Shown here: positions 1 through 7,817 of the stretch, piece after piece
How the letters are laid out: every line of letters starts with the position of its first letter
Numbering within the stretch: position 1 is the stretch's first letter
NCBI RefSeq assembly: GCF_000379925.1
Contig: NZ_KB904305.1
Coordinates: 1 to 55,109 of the forward strand
Length of the DNA stretch: 55,109 nucleotides
Source of the DNA: Porphyromonas levii DSM 23370
Lineage (GTDB): Bacteria; Bacteroidota; Bacteroidia; Bacteroidales; Porphyromonadaceae
Reading direction: 5' to 3'
The notes under the pieces: generated by a model
Told to the model about the DNA's origin: nothing
The model's database searches: none
The model's input: only the letters and a program-made list of their open reading frames with translations
Program-made: the position numbers and the translations under genes

Positions 1-75
1 TGATAAATCAAGATCTCTCCTTAGCCATATATCTACAGTCTCCAATACTCTCTTGGTCGCAACCTGTTCACTCAT
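1..75 (-). CDS. MORN-repeat protein of the long (MSEQVATKR) family, 5' end only
   Basis: The first 25 codons of a third long-family MORN gene are visible; the rest lies left of the window. The ATG is at 73-75 and the peptide opens MSEQVATKRVLETVDIWLRR, the same as the genes at 14457-15893 and 39452-41245 over this stretch. It is preceded by its own copy of the element promoter (110-170), about 28 nt from predicted transcription start to ATG. The function of this N-terminal domain is unknown to me. Confidence 0.85.
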   Translation of the reverse strand, partial: MSEQVATKRVLETVDIWLRRDLDLS

Positions 76-109
76 ACAATCGAATTATCTGTTCTTATTA
101 CACGTAAAG

Positions 110-170
110 CAAAGGTCAAACAGAAATGCCACGAGACCTCAAAATGGGGTATCGTGGCATACGATTTCTC
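110..170 (-). promoter_or_regulatory. element promoter copy 1 (drives 1-75 gene)
   Basis: On the minus strand: core block at 145-160, -33 box TTTG at 140-143, 22-nt spacer, -7 box GACCTTTG at 110-117. The copy also forms a full dyad on the plus strand, ATGCCACGA ... TCGTGGCAT, enclosing the -33 box. A small separate palindrome, TTTCTC-AG-GAGAAA at 165-178, lies at its upstream edge next to the stop codon of the preceding gene. Confidence 0.8.
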
Positions 171-192
171 AGGAGAAAAAGAGGAAGATGAC

Positions 193-1002
193 TCAAAGAC
201 CTCGACCTCTCTTCCGCTTAGGGGAAAGGATATTCAGATGCTTCTCTTTTTTACCCGCTTGAATACTAGCATCAACAGGTGTGAAGTCGTTAAGGACTTG
301 ACGACTTACCTCTTTACCCATATTGTATATAACAGAGTTTACCTTCATATCGGGTCTAAGTTTTTCACAAAGTCCATGCTCCAGACCTCCCTTCCAATTA
401 GAACGCTCTTTTTGCTGACCATTAGAGTGCCAATACTCAGTAAGACCATCTCTCTTGCCATTCCTCCAATTTGAACGTTCCATCAACCGACCATTGTTAT
501 GCCAACGCTCCAGGCAGCCTTCATATTGACCATTCTTATATGTACAGCGAGTCCATGGTTGACCATTAGACACCCAATTTTCATAATGACCTTCAAACTT
601 ACCATCTCTATAATTTACTTTGATAGATAACTGACCGTTGGAATGCCAATGCTCACAAAGACCATCCTCCAGACCATGCTTCCAATTAGATCGCTCTTGA
701 ACCTGCCCGTTCTCGTACCACCTCTCCAAAAGACCATGCTTCCTACCATTCCTCCAATTAGAAAGTTCCGACAACTGACCATTAGAGTGCCACATTCTAC
801 ACAAGCCATCCTTTTGCCCAGTGCGGTATGTTTCCTCTCTCATCTTTTGCCCATCGGGATACCACCTCTCAAGTACCCCATTCCAATCGTTCCCTCTATA
901 GAATAAACCACACTCCTTATTATACCCTATCTCTCCCCGTTCTGGATATTGATCCTCTTCTTTAATCAACCCCAATATAACCTCTATCAACTTTTCTCTC
1001 AT
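193..1002 (-). CDS. MORN-2/YwqK-like repeat protein, short-N-terminus type
   Basis: A 269-residue soluble protein. After about 35 N-terminal residues containing YPERGEIGYN it consists of seven full and one partial 24-residue repeats of the form NGxxDGLxExWHxNGQLxERSNW, which is the MORN_2/YwqK family pattern. The last ~50 residues, ending KRKRGRGL, are nearly identical to the tails of the 14457-15893 and 39452-41245 proteins. YwqK-type proteins are often labelled antitoxins, but no toxin partner is visible here. The N-terminal segment matches that of 38318-39085, so these two form a short-N-terminus subfamily. It has its own element promoter at 1033-1090. Confidence 0.85.
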   Translation of the reverse strand: MREKLIEVILGLIKEEDQYPERGEIGYNKECGLFYRGNDWNGVLERWYPDGQKMREETYRTGQKDGLCRMWHSNGQLSELSNWRNGRKHGLLERWYENGQVQERSNWKHGLEDGLCEHWHSNGQLSIKVNYRDGKFEGHYENWVSNGQPWTRCTYKNGQYEGCLERWHNNGRLMERSNWRNGKRDGLTEYWHSNGQQKERSNWKGGLEHGLCEKLRPDMKVNSVIYNMGKEVSRQVLNDFTPVDASIQAGKKEKHLNILSPKRKRGRGL

Positions 1003-1032
1003 ATATAGTCTCTGTTCTAATCACACATACGA

Positions 1033-1090
1033 CAAAGATCAAACAGAAATGCCACAACACCTCAAAGTGGGGTATTGTGGCATGCAATTG
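1033..1090 (-). promoter_or_regulatory. element promoter copy 2 (drives 193-1002)
   Basis: -7 box GATCTTTG at 1033-1040 and -33 TTTG at 1063-1066, 22 nt apart. The outer dyad reads ATGCCACAA ... TTGTGGCAT: both arms differ from the other copies (CACGA/TCGTG) in a compensatory way, so pairing is kept. Confidence 0.8.
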
Positions 1091-1116
1091 ATTGGGAAAA
1101 AGCAGGAATGAAACAA

Positions 1117-1302
1117 TTAGTCTTTCTCGCCGTAACCGAAATCATTTCCATAGATCTCTTTCTTAAGAGACTCTAGTTCTCTCTCTTCTTCAGGAGACAT
1201 GGGTATATCTCTACGTTTTTGTCCAGGACGCTTATTCCTGGCGTTCAGACGTCTTGTCTCCTCATTATTACCGATAACAAAAGTTCTTTTCTTCTCTTTC
1301 AT
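1117..1302 (-). CDS. small charged protein of unknown function
   Basis: A 61-residue, highly charged, lysine/arginine- and glutamate-rich protein (MKEKKRTFVIGNNEETRRL...), with no signal peptide or membrane segment. It fills the space between two element promoters, and its own upstream copy (1318-1376) supports expression. The predicted leader is only about 8 nt, shorter than at the other genes. I do not recognise the family. It could be a small DNA- or protein-binding factor, but nothing visible proves this. Confidence 0.6.
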   Translation of the reverse strand: MKEKKRTFVIGNNEETRRLNARNKRPGQKRRDIPMSPEEERELESLKKEIYGNDFGYGEKD

Positions 1303-1317
1303 GATAACTTATATTAT

Positions 1318-1376
1318 TAAACTTACAAAAAAATATGACCCCAAGAACAAAATGGGGTATTATGACATACGATTTA
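1318..1376 (-). promoter_or_regulatory. element promoter copy 3, diverged (drives 1117-1302)
   Basis: The core has drifted to TGTCATAATACCCCAT and the -7 box to TAAGTTTA (1318-1325), yet the -33 TTTG (1348-1351) is still exactly 22 nt away. The inner stem ACCCC/GGGGT is retained. Probably a weak or decaying copy. Confidence 0.6.
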
Positions 1377-1396
1377 TTAGAAGGGGAAAAGATATA

Positions 1397-2263
1397 TCAA
1401 AGACTTCGACCTCCTTTCTTCCTAAAAACCGTCTTTTTAAGCTCACCTCCGTTCAACTCAGGAGTATCTAAAACTTTAGTAAGATGGTTTGTTCGATGAT
1501 TATACTCTATCTCGACCCTATCCTTAATCTCAAAACGATGGGTTTCCAAATTATTTAGAACAAGAGACAAAGAATCATCGTCAAGAAGAGGAACATATAT
1601 ATCCATTGTTTTTTCAAGTTCAAGTAGTAACGAGTCGGATAAACTTAATGCAATATCCTTCAATGTTTCATCTACTACTACATCAGCAAATGTTTTATTC
1701 TCGTATGAATCCATATATGCCTCCGCAATAGGAAACATGTCACGAGTACATGTATCCAGCTCGTCAATATACTTAATAAAAAAGTTTTTAGTCATCCCAC
1801 TATAAGGATCTATTCCAACCTCATTGAATAACTTAGAGTCTAGCCCATTGTTTGCGAGGTCTATTAGACACTCTTCCAAATTATCAGCATGCTTAAGCAG
1901 AGGCAATAGAAATTGGTCATCTTTCACAAACGGGGTAAAACCAACAGACGCCAACATTGCATCCTTAAGAAGAAAATCCTCTAAAGATTGAACAAACAAA
2001 TCCTCTTTTGTACAACCTATGTCGATCCTTTCGATAAGAGCACCCATGAAACTTACATTACGTAGCACTTCTACTATATCGTTGCCATTATAGATTAGCT
2101 CTGTTTGAACACCGTGGGAATTACTACCTAGATTTAACCACTCATTTCCCAACTGACCTTGGGAGTTAAAAAGTCGTAGCCTAACGACATCCCCGAGATA
2201 CCTATTCCCGCAGATTCTTTCCTCTGTGAAATGTCTCCCGTCATTATACCAACACTCTTTCAC
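1397..2263 (-). CDS. uncharacterised protein with the GGRSL C-terminal tail
   Basis: A 288-residue soluble protein with no recognisable catalytic motif. The first ~65 residues (WYNDGRHFTEE..., FNSQGQLGNEWL) resemble degenerate MORN-2 repeats. The middle is acidic and probably helical (EDFLLKDAM..., LSLSDSLLLELEK). It ends KKTVFRKKGGRSL, the same tail type as the MORN proteins and the primase. It is expressed from element promoter 2301-2360 and followed by copy 3. Function unknown. Confidence 0.75.
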   Translation of the reverse strand: MKECWYNDGRHFTEERICGNRYLGDVVRLRLFNSQGQLGNEWLNLGSNSHGVQTELIYNGNDIVEVLRNVSFMGALIERIDIGCTKEDLFVQSLEDFLLKDAMLASVGFTPFVKDDQFLLPLLKHADNLEECLIDLANNGLDSKLFNEVGIDPYSGMTKNFFIKYIDELDTCTRDMFPIAEAYMDSYENKTFADVVVDETLKDIALSLSDSLLLELEKTMDIYVPLLDDDSLSLVLNNLETHRFEIKDRVEIEYNHRTNHLTKVLDTPELNGGELKKTVFRKKGGRSL

Positions 2264-2300
2264 AACTCTATTCTCTTACAATTAATAAATTATCTAATAA

Positions 2301-2360
2301 CAAAGATCAGGCACAAATACAACAATACCTCAAAGTGGGGTATCGTGGCATACGATTTCT
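2301..2360 (-). promoter_or_regulatory. element promoter copy 4 (drives 1397-2263)
   Basis: -7 GATCTTTG at 2301-2308, -33 TTTG at 2331-2334, spacing 22. The spacer sequence is unrelated to that of the MORN copies and the outer dyad is absent; only the core half-site remains. A side palindrome TTTCT-CTGA-AGAAA lies at 2356-2369. Confidence 0.8.
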
Positions 2361-2436
2361 CTGAAGAAAAAGAGGAAAAAACCTAATCACTTATCTTCTC
2401 TGAGACAGAAACATGAACTTATTTCCCTCCTTCCAT

Positions 2437-3195
2437 TCATCTCTTGATCCCTTTACGACGGATCTTCATTGCATCAGGAATATTTAATGTGAGTCGTTGT
2501 TTTAATTCTTCGGCACGCAGTCGTTTCTCAAGTTGAGCGACAGTTGAACTCAAAAGGTGCGTTCTTGCCCACTGAGCCTTTTCTGGCGTAAGTAGAGGTG
2601 CTAATGACGAAAGTACTCTATTTTGAGGATAGTTCTCTAAAATAGTGAGGTCAGTCTTCAGTTGATCCAAGAGCGAAATCCCTTTCCTTTTCTCGATAAG
2701 AACTTCATTAGGGGTAATATCATTCTCTTCAAAAAATAGAATATCAAAAATATCACGGTTGGCCACTCCCTTACGCTCGGAAAGGGCTATCAATTTATGG
2801 GCATACATGTCAGACGGATTCATAACATTAATAGAGAAACCATCTAAAGACATCAGGTCTGACTGCTCACCCCAATATCGGTTAGACACCTCAATTTTAA
2901 GATTCCACTCTCCTATGCCATAATCTAAGACAACCTTTGGACCATAGAAACCTAAATTGCTATCAGCAATCTTTCCATACTCTTTCGTAATACCCAACAA
3001 TTGTCTGTACACTTCCTCTTCCTCGCCTTTATTGATTAAGGTAAAATCAAGGTCAACAGAGAATCGAGGAAGGTCATAGAAGAACATTAATGCTGTTCCC
3101 CCCTTAAATATGAGCTGTGGAGATAAAAAGCTATTAGTGGCAATATCCTGAAGGATCCTATAAAGATATGAGTAATGAGTAGAAATATCAGTCAT
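2437..3195 (-). CDS. abiEii: AbiEii/AbiGii-family nucleotidyltransferase toxin
   Basis: A 252-residue toxin of the type IV AbiE system (known family: GTP-binding nucleotidyltransferase that blocks growth and phage replication). Visible motifs are KGGTALMFFYDLPRFSVDLDF-like residues 32-52 (GG plus D-L-D metal-binding signature) and the second conserved block YAHKLIALSERK...NRDIFDILFF around residues 132-155. It overlaps the upstream antitoxin gene by 4 nt (ATGA), typical of coupled AbiEi-AbiEii pairs. No element promoter precedes it, so it appears to be regulated by its partner and not by the transfer regulon. Confidence 0.9.
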   Translation of the reverse strand: MTDISTHYSYLYRILQDIATNSFLSPQLIFKGGTALMFFYDLPRFSVDLDFTLINKGEEEEVYRQLLGITKEYGKIADSNLGFYGPKVVLDYGIGEWNLKIEVSNRYWGEQSDLMSLDGFSINVMNPSDMYAHKLIALSERKGVANRDIFDILFFEENDITPNEVLIEKRKGISLLDQLKTDLTILENYPQNRVLSSLAPLLTPEKAQWARTHLLSSTVAQLEKRLRAEELKQRLTLNIPDAMKIRRKGIKR

Positions 3196-3758
3196 AATGA
3201 TAATATATCAGAGACTCGTTTAGCTAACGAATGGTTTGCATATAGTGGCAGGAGCTGCACCACTTTGGATTTATCTATTGGAGAGATGTTTTCATAAGTT
3301 CTCCACTTGTCAACATAACACAAATCCAAGAACGCACGCTCAACAGTTGCGATGGTGTATTTTGGAGTAACTATTTTCCCCTCTCTACGGATAAGAATAG
3401 AGTCAGAGAGTTTGCGAAAAACAAAGACCTCTTTACTAGACGCATAGACGATCTTCGATTGGTAAGAGGCCAAGGTGACAGTGTTATCATACTGAAAGAT
3501 AACACCATTTTGCCTTAACACTGTTTCCATGGAGATGTAAGAGGGCACTTGAATCTTACTCGAAAACTCAAGAACATCGTATGAGGGGAGCGCATAAATG
3601 CCCATCCTTAACCTTAACAGATCTCCATTCTTCACCAGCCTTGAGAGCTGACTTGGCAAAGCTGTTTCGGAGATAGTACCTTGTGTCAATAGTCTTACCT
3701 CTTGATTGGAAAAAACAGTTTTCCCTGATGTGTACAATATGCTCAATAACGATTTCAT
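3192..3758 (-). CDS. abiEi: AbiEi-type antitoxin, winged-helix repressor
   Basis: A 188-residue protein with an N-terminal winged-helix region (VFSNQEVRLLTQ...PSQLSRLVKNGDLLRLRMGIYALPSY) and a C-terminal domain (YTIATVERAFLDLCYV), matching the AbiEi family. I start it at the ATG at 3756-3758 (MKSLLSILYTSGK), not at 3785, because a perfect 13-bp inverted repeat lies just upstream and would otherwise be coding. AbiEi proteins are known to bind inverted repeats in their own promoter, so autoregulation is likely. Confidence 0.85.
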   Translation of the reverse strand: MKSLLSILYTSGKTVFSNQEVRLLTQGTISETALPSQLSRLVKNGDLLRLRMGIYALPSYDVLEFSSKIQVPSYISMETVLRQNGVIFQYDNTVTLASYQSKIVYASSKEVFVFRKLSDSILIRREGKIVTPKYTIATVERAFLDLCYVDKWRTYENISPIDKSKVVQLLPLYANHSLAKRVSDILSL

Positions 3759-3764
3759 ATAACA

Positions 3765-3808
3765 AATATACGCTGAATTTAGCAATTATGCAAACTTCAG
3801 CGTATATT
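3765..3808. promoter_or_regulatory. inverted-repeat operator of the abiE pair
   Basis: Perfect 13-bp arms AATATACGCTGAA (3765-3777) and TTCAGCGTATATT (3796-3808) separated by 18 bp, beginning 6 bp upstream of the abiEi ATG. Position and symmetry fit an AbiEi autoregulatory operator (inference from the known family). Confidence 0.75.
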
Positions 3809-3951
3809 GTAATTAGCATCGTTTCTTCACCAACATATTGGAAAAGAACCTTCAGAATATCTTTCTCGACATAATCACCGTCTTCTTTCTTGAGTTCCGA
3901 AATGATTTCTTTCTCCTGCCATCTAAAAAACCATATTAAATAACGCATAAA

Positions 3952-3982
3952 CTGAGAGGGGAGATAATTCTACCCCTCTCAG
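3952..3982 (-). terminator. terminator of the tra operon
   Basis: Perfect 10-bp stem CTGAGAGGGG/CCCCTCTCAG with an 11-nt loop, 14 bp after the traO stop, followed on the minus strand by a short T-rich run. It separates the tra operon from abiE. Confidence 0.75.
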
Positions 3983-3996
3983 CAACCAAGAATAAA

Positions 3997-4590
3997 TCAA
4001 AAAAATGATACTTTGATACCGCCCTCAAAGTATGGACGCATTACTGTATTTGAGGGGGTGCCCCACAAGAACTTTGTCCCTGCGCCTAGCATAAGAGTAA
4101 GTCTAGACGTAAGGTATAAATCGGTATGCACACCGAGAGCACCACCATAGACAAAAGTCTGAGTCTTGGGTAACTCATCCCCATCAACGAGCTTCTTCTC
4201 TCCCTTATTGATTAGACCATAACCAAGTGATGCTTTTGCAGAAGCGTAAAAATTCAATCGCCTAGTATTGTCTCCAATAAGGAACAAGTTATAGCCACCA
4301 TTAGCTGTGGCGATGAGCTCTGGAATGAAGAACTCTTTCTTAGGAATATTATTCATCTCGGCATCAAGCCCAACAGACCAATAATTGCCACTCTTCACAA
4401 ATTGAGAATATTCCACCCCTGCCGTAAACGAACCAGGTGTGTGAAACGGCTTGCCTCTATAAGGGATACCACCCTTGATAGTTACCATCTTAGTCCCGAC
4501 AAACATCACTTGGGACGAACCTTCCTGAGGGAAAAGGAAAGAGAAGGTGCACACAAACACCACTAACGCAATTAATCTTTTAATGTTCAT
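3997..4590 (-). CDS. traO: conjugative transposon protein TraO
   Basis: A 197-residue secreted beta-barrel-like protein with an N-terminal signal peptide (MNIKRLIALVVFVCTFSFLFPQEGSSQ). The GGIPYRG..., AGVEYSQF and GGALGVHTDLYLTSRLTLMLGAG segments fit TraO of CTnDOT-type elements. It is the last gene of the tra operon, overlapping traN by 11 nt and followed by a terminator. TraO is an outer-membrane part of the mating apparatus in this family. Confidence 0.85.
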   Translation of the reverse strand: MNIKRLIALVVFVCTFSFLFPQEGSSQVMFVGTKMVTIKGGIPYRGKPFHTPGSFTAGVEYSQFVKSGNYWSVGLDAEMNNIPKKEFFIPELIATANGGYNLFLIGDNTRRLNFYASAKASLGYGLINKGEKKLVDGDELPKTQTFVYGGALGVHTDLYLTSRLTLMLGAGTKFLWGTPSNTVMRPYFEGGIKVSFF

Positions 4591-5500
4591 AATCTATTTT
4601 TCTAAAGTTATCTAATTCGTGAGCCTTAAGGAGATCATCTCCATCTACAATCATACTGAGGGTTCGTCCGCCACCCTTCTCGTAGAGACTAATCTCTAAA
4701 ACCTTACCATCAGGCATAGAAAAGATAGGGATAGCAAAAACGACATTAGCTCGACCTGAGCCCTTAATGTTCTGGACAAGGTTATATACTCGGACAGGTT
4801 GGAGTTGCTGAATTTGCATGGCACTACGCTTAGCGAGCTTTTTGTCCACAACCTTGAAGTCTACGTAATCCAAGATATAACCGACCTTGGAACCATTCTT
4901 GACGTATAGGTGGAAATAGTAAATGCCACCATGATAATGGAGAGACTTAAGTTGGAACTGTATACCATACTTCTGAACACCAATATGACGGAAGAGGGTT
5001 CGGTTCTGATTCGCAATATACTTCATCGCAGCATCTACCTCTCGGGGACTTTCTCCATACAGATCACTTGTCAGAACCCCAATATTATTTTGAGGAGCAG
5101 CAGTCGCATCTTCCTCTTTGCTATAACTCTGCATCTCAATATTGAGTTTAGACGGTTGGTGTCTATAAACAACATTGAAGTTGTAAAAAGAACCATCTTC
5201 GCAAACCACGCTAAGATTTGTCTCTTCGTTGAAACGCTCCTTAACAGCCTTTACCCGAACGATGTTTTGGGCATCAGCTGGAACGTCAGCAGCAATAACT
5301 GGGGTTCCTAGGTCGACATATACGACAGAACTTGGGAATAGGATATGAACGGTCTTAACACTACTAACTTCGAGTTGATAGGGCGTTATGACACGATCGG
5401 AGGGAATGCCTTTTGCCTCGACTCTTCCTTGTGCTTGAGAAGAAAAAGGGAAAGTAAGACAAAGTCCCATAGCAACAAACAAACTTTTAATTATTCTCAT
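4580..5500 (-). CDS. traN: conjugative transposon protein TraN
   Basis: A 306-residue periplasmic/outer-membrane protein with a signal peptide ending around SSQAQG. The hallmark VKTVHILFPSSVVYVDLGTP (residues ~47-66) and the following VRVKAVKERFNEETNLSVVCEDGSFYNFNVVY are the conserved N-terminal block of CTnDOT TraN, a VirB9-like core component. It lies between traM and traO in the canonical order. Confidence 0.9.
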   Translation of the reverse strand: MRIIKSLFVAMGLCLTFPFSSQAQGRVEAKGIPSDRVITPYQLEVSSVKTVHILFPSSVVYVDLGTPVIAADVPADAQNIVRVKAVKERFNEETNLSVVCEDGSFYNFNVVYRHQPSKLNIEMQSYSKEEDATAAPQNNIGVLTSDLYGESPREVDAAMKYIANQNRTLFRHIGVQKYGIQFQLKSLHYHGGIYYFHLYVKNGSKVGYILDYVDFKVVDKKLAKRSAMQIQQLQPVRVYNLVQNIKGSGRANVVFAIPIFSMPDGKVLEISLYEKGGGRTLSMIVDGDDLLKAHELDNFRKIDYEH

Positions 5501-5524
5501 AGTTATATTACTTATATATTCAAC

Positions 5525-6688
5525 TTATCTTTCATTCATCAGGAATATTTTGTATCCTGAGTGAATCGTAACAGAAGGAACTCTTTCGCTCCCTTTCAAC
5601 AGACTTCCAATACCCGCAATAGCTCCCCGAGCAACAACTCCAGCAACAGCAGCCTTAGGAGACTCTGAGATACTGAGTCCACTTGAGGCGGTGGTACTTG
5701 CCTGAAGAACACCATCTCCGACAGCGGACGCAGCTTTGGTGGCGGCTTGAGCAATATCCCCCTCTGGAACATAAATACCTTTTTGAGCATCTACATCATA
5801 TACAGAAAGACTTACTTCCATTATGCGACCTCTGTATTCTATGTTAGAGACCTGTACTTCCATCCTCGTGCCGTTCAGGCGAACAATGCCATTGATAACT
5901 GTACCAGCCGTCAAAACGGTTGTCCCTGCATAAGCATCTTCGGTTAAGCGTAGTGGCAGGATATCGCCATCCTTAACGGTCACGGTCTGTTGGATGGTTG
6001 CCTTAAGGGCATTACGCATGATATTACTATTATCCTTTGATCTCCGTCCACCGCCATAAAAGACGGTCGCTGGGGTGTCTGCCTCTCCGAGACTAGATAC
6101 AACCTCTCCTCGTTTTGCAGTTACCCGCAAAAATTGACGATCATCCATCGAGTTATTAACTACTTCGGCATCTGCAATGCGCCTGGCCATCTCATTATTA
6201 TCCGCTATACTTTGCTCGTACAACTCTTTATAATTGTTGGCCTCTTTCTGTAAAGCAGCCTTTTCTGATTCGGCTTGCCTACGAGCCATATCAACCGCAA
6301 AGTTCTCGTTATTATTGCGATAACGCTCTTGTAGTTCCATGATACGCACCATACGCTCCTGGTCCGAAGCATTATCGGTAAGAGGGACATCATACTCTTT
6401 AGGGATCTCGACCTCACCCATAGAGGATTGCTGTTCTTGGAAAACAGCAGTAATAGCCTCTTCCTCTTCTGTAGCAACAGGGTCGATCTTTTTGTCGATC
6501 CCTTTTCCCATAATGTCAATGGGGGCTGCGTCAGGAAGCTCTTCTACCACGCCTGTTTCTGCTGTAGATCCTTCACTCTTCCCTTGCCCCAACATGGGGC
6601 GTATGGCGAGATAATACACAACAAGGAATCCGATCACACCCAATAAAACGAGGACAGCAAGATTCTTTTTATCTTTAGGAATCTCCAT
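5525..6688 (-). CDS. traM: conjugative transposon protein TraM
   Basis: A 387-residue VirB10-like protein with one N-terminal membrane segment (residues ~10-28), a long charged, probably coiled-coil region (QERYRNNNENFAVDMARRQAESEK, ~110-175), and a C-terminal domain with TVTVKDGDILPLRLTEDAYAG and AGTVINGIVRLNGTRMEVQV, the conserved TraM signature. It probably bridges inner and outer membranes in the mating channel. Confidence 0.9.
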   Translation of the reverse strand: MEIPKDKKNLAVLVLLGVIGFLVVYYLAIRPMLGQGKSEGSTAETGVVEELPDAAPIDIMGKGIDKKIDPVATEEEEAITAVFQEQQSSMGEVEIPKEYDVPLTDNASDQERMVRIMELQERYRNNNENFAVDMARRQAESEKAALQKEANNYKELYEQSIADNNEMARRIADAEVVNNSMDDRQFLRVTAKRGEVVSSLGEADTPATVFYGGGRRSKDNSNIMRNALKATIQQTVTVKDGDILPLRLTEDAYAGTTVLTAGTVINGIVRLNGTRMEVQVSNIEYRGRIMEVSLSVYDVDAQKGIYVPEGDIAQAATKAASAVGDGVLQASTTASSGLSISESPKAAVAGVVARGAIAGIGSLLKGSERVPSVTIHSGYKIFLMNER

Positions 6689-6705
6689 ATATTCTCCTTT
6701 CTTTC

Positions 6706-7113
6706 TTACAACTCTGGTTCAACCCCATCTCCATAAGCATTAAAAATAACACTATCAGGCGTATTAGTATTGAACTCATCTAAAACAACCTCATCGGGCA
6801 GACTCCCCTCAAGAGGAAGGTCTGCATTCACAGCTCCACTTCTGACCCGCTCTAGGTCTTTCTGTAGCATCTCAACCTCCGCATTCTTTGCCTTAAGCTC
6901 TGATCGCAATCTCGGACCGCCCCAAAAAGCAGAATAGAAATTGAAACCGATGCCAAGAACAATAACAACTAACATAAAAATCAGCAATTTGCCGACATGT
7001 CGCTCTGGGATAGCATCAGCCATCTTCTTCCACAAATCTTTCTTTTCAGTAGGATCCTCTTTAGTTGCCTCTACACTCTTCTCTTCTAGTGTCTGCGTTT
7101 CTTTCTTTTCCAT
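6706..7113 (-). CDS. traL: TraL-position membrane protein of the tra operon
   Basis: A 135-residue protein with a charged cytoplasmic N-terminus (~45 residues), one membrane helix (VGKLLIFMLVVIVLGIGFNFYSAF), a short coiled coil (ELKAKNAEVEMLQKDLERV) and an acidic tail. Its place between traK and traM is that of traL. Sequence alone is not decisive, so the name rests largely on synteny. Confidence 0.65.
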   Translation of the reverse strand: MEKKETQTLEEKSVEATKEDPTEKKDLWKKMADAIPERHVGKLLIFMLVVIVLGIGFNFYSAFWGGPRLRSELKAKNAEVEMLQKDLERVRSGAVNADLPLEGSLPDEVVLDEFNTNTPDSVIFNAYGDGVEPEL

Positions 7114-7145
7114 AATTTCTTGATATTGTTATTTATTATTATTGA

Positions 7146-7787
7146 TTATCTTCCGAATGTGCGTCTTGTCTCGCTCTTTATTTCACTGTTATCGAGTACT
7201 TTGAAATTAGTAAGCATAAAACCACTAGGGTTATTATCACTACGAACGACATCAACAAGACCTCCTTCGCTGACAAAGTTCCTAACGACAAGAACGCTCG
7301 CTCGTGTAATGCGTTGCTTCCCATAAAACCGCCACGAATAAGGGTAGGTATCCATATTTACCTGTATTGAGTCACAGAGAACCGTTTGGACAACGTCATT
7401 GTTAACAATGCGTTGGTAATAATTTTTCTCTGCGAGATCTGAGTAATAGACATAAGCACTATTATCGGCCATGGCAATAGCGCTGTTAAGATTCTCATTA
7501 ATTGCCTTATCGTCTGGCGTGAGCGTGAGAAGGAGGTCGTGGAAACGACGAACATGTTCTCTTGCCTCAATAGGACGACTAATCTTAGCATCTTGCTTGA
7601 TGGCTAACATCATACTACCAGATTTGTCGAGGACGTAAATATTACGTTTCCCCTCCTGAACCTGCATATAACTATACACTAAAGCAAGCCCAGTGACAAT
7701 GATACAAAAGACAATGAAGGCGAGGGTATAGAATCTCATCTTCTTGTAATTAGCCTCTAAATTAGGCAATACCTTAAATTCATTCAT
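7146..7787 (-). CDS. traK: conjugative transposon protein TraK
   Basis: A 213-residue protein with one N-terminal membrane segment (FYTLAFIVFCIIVTGLALVYSY). It carries strongly conserved TraK features: IYVLDKSGSMMLA, RPIEAREHVRRFHDLLLTLTPD, DNSAYVYYSDLAEKNYYQRI and VRSDNNPSGFMLTNF. TraK of CTnDOT-type elements is a VirB8-like scaffold of the mating apparatus. Confidence 0.93.
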   Translation of the reverse strand: MNEFKVLPNLEANYKKMRFYTLAFIVFCIIVTGLALVYSYMQVQEGKRNIYVLDKSGSMMLAIKQDAKISRPIEAREHVRRFHDLLLTLTPDDKAINENLNSAIAMADNSAYVYYSDLAEKNYYQRIVNNDVVQTVLCDSIQVNMDTYPYSWRFYGKQRITRASVLVVRNFVSEGGLVDVVRSDNNPSGFMLTNFKVLDNSEIKSETRRTFGR

Positions 7788-7817
7788 ATAACACTTCTTT
7801 TTCTATTTTTTTCTTGG

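Noticed and set aside
3568-3948. 126-codon minus-strand ORF
   Set aside because: Mostly overlaps abiEi in another frame and spans its operator; no family resemblance.
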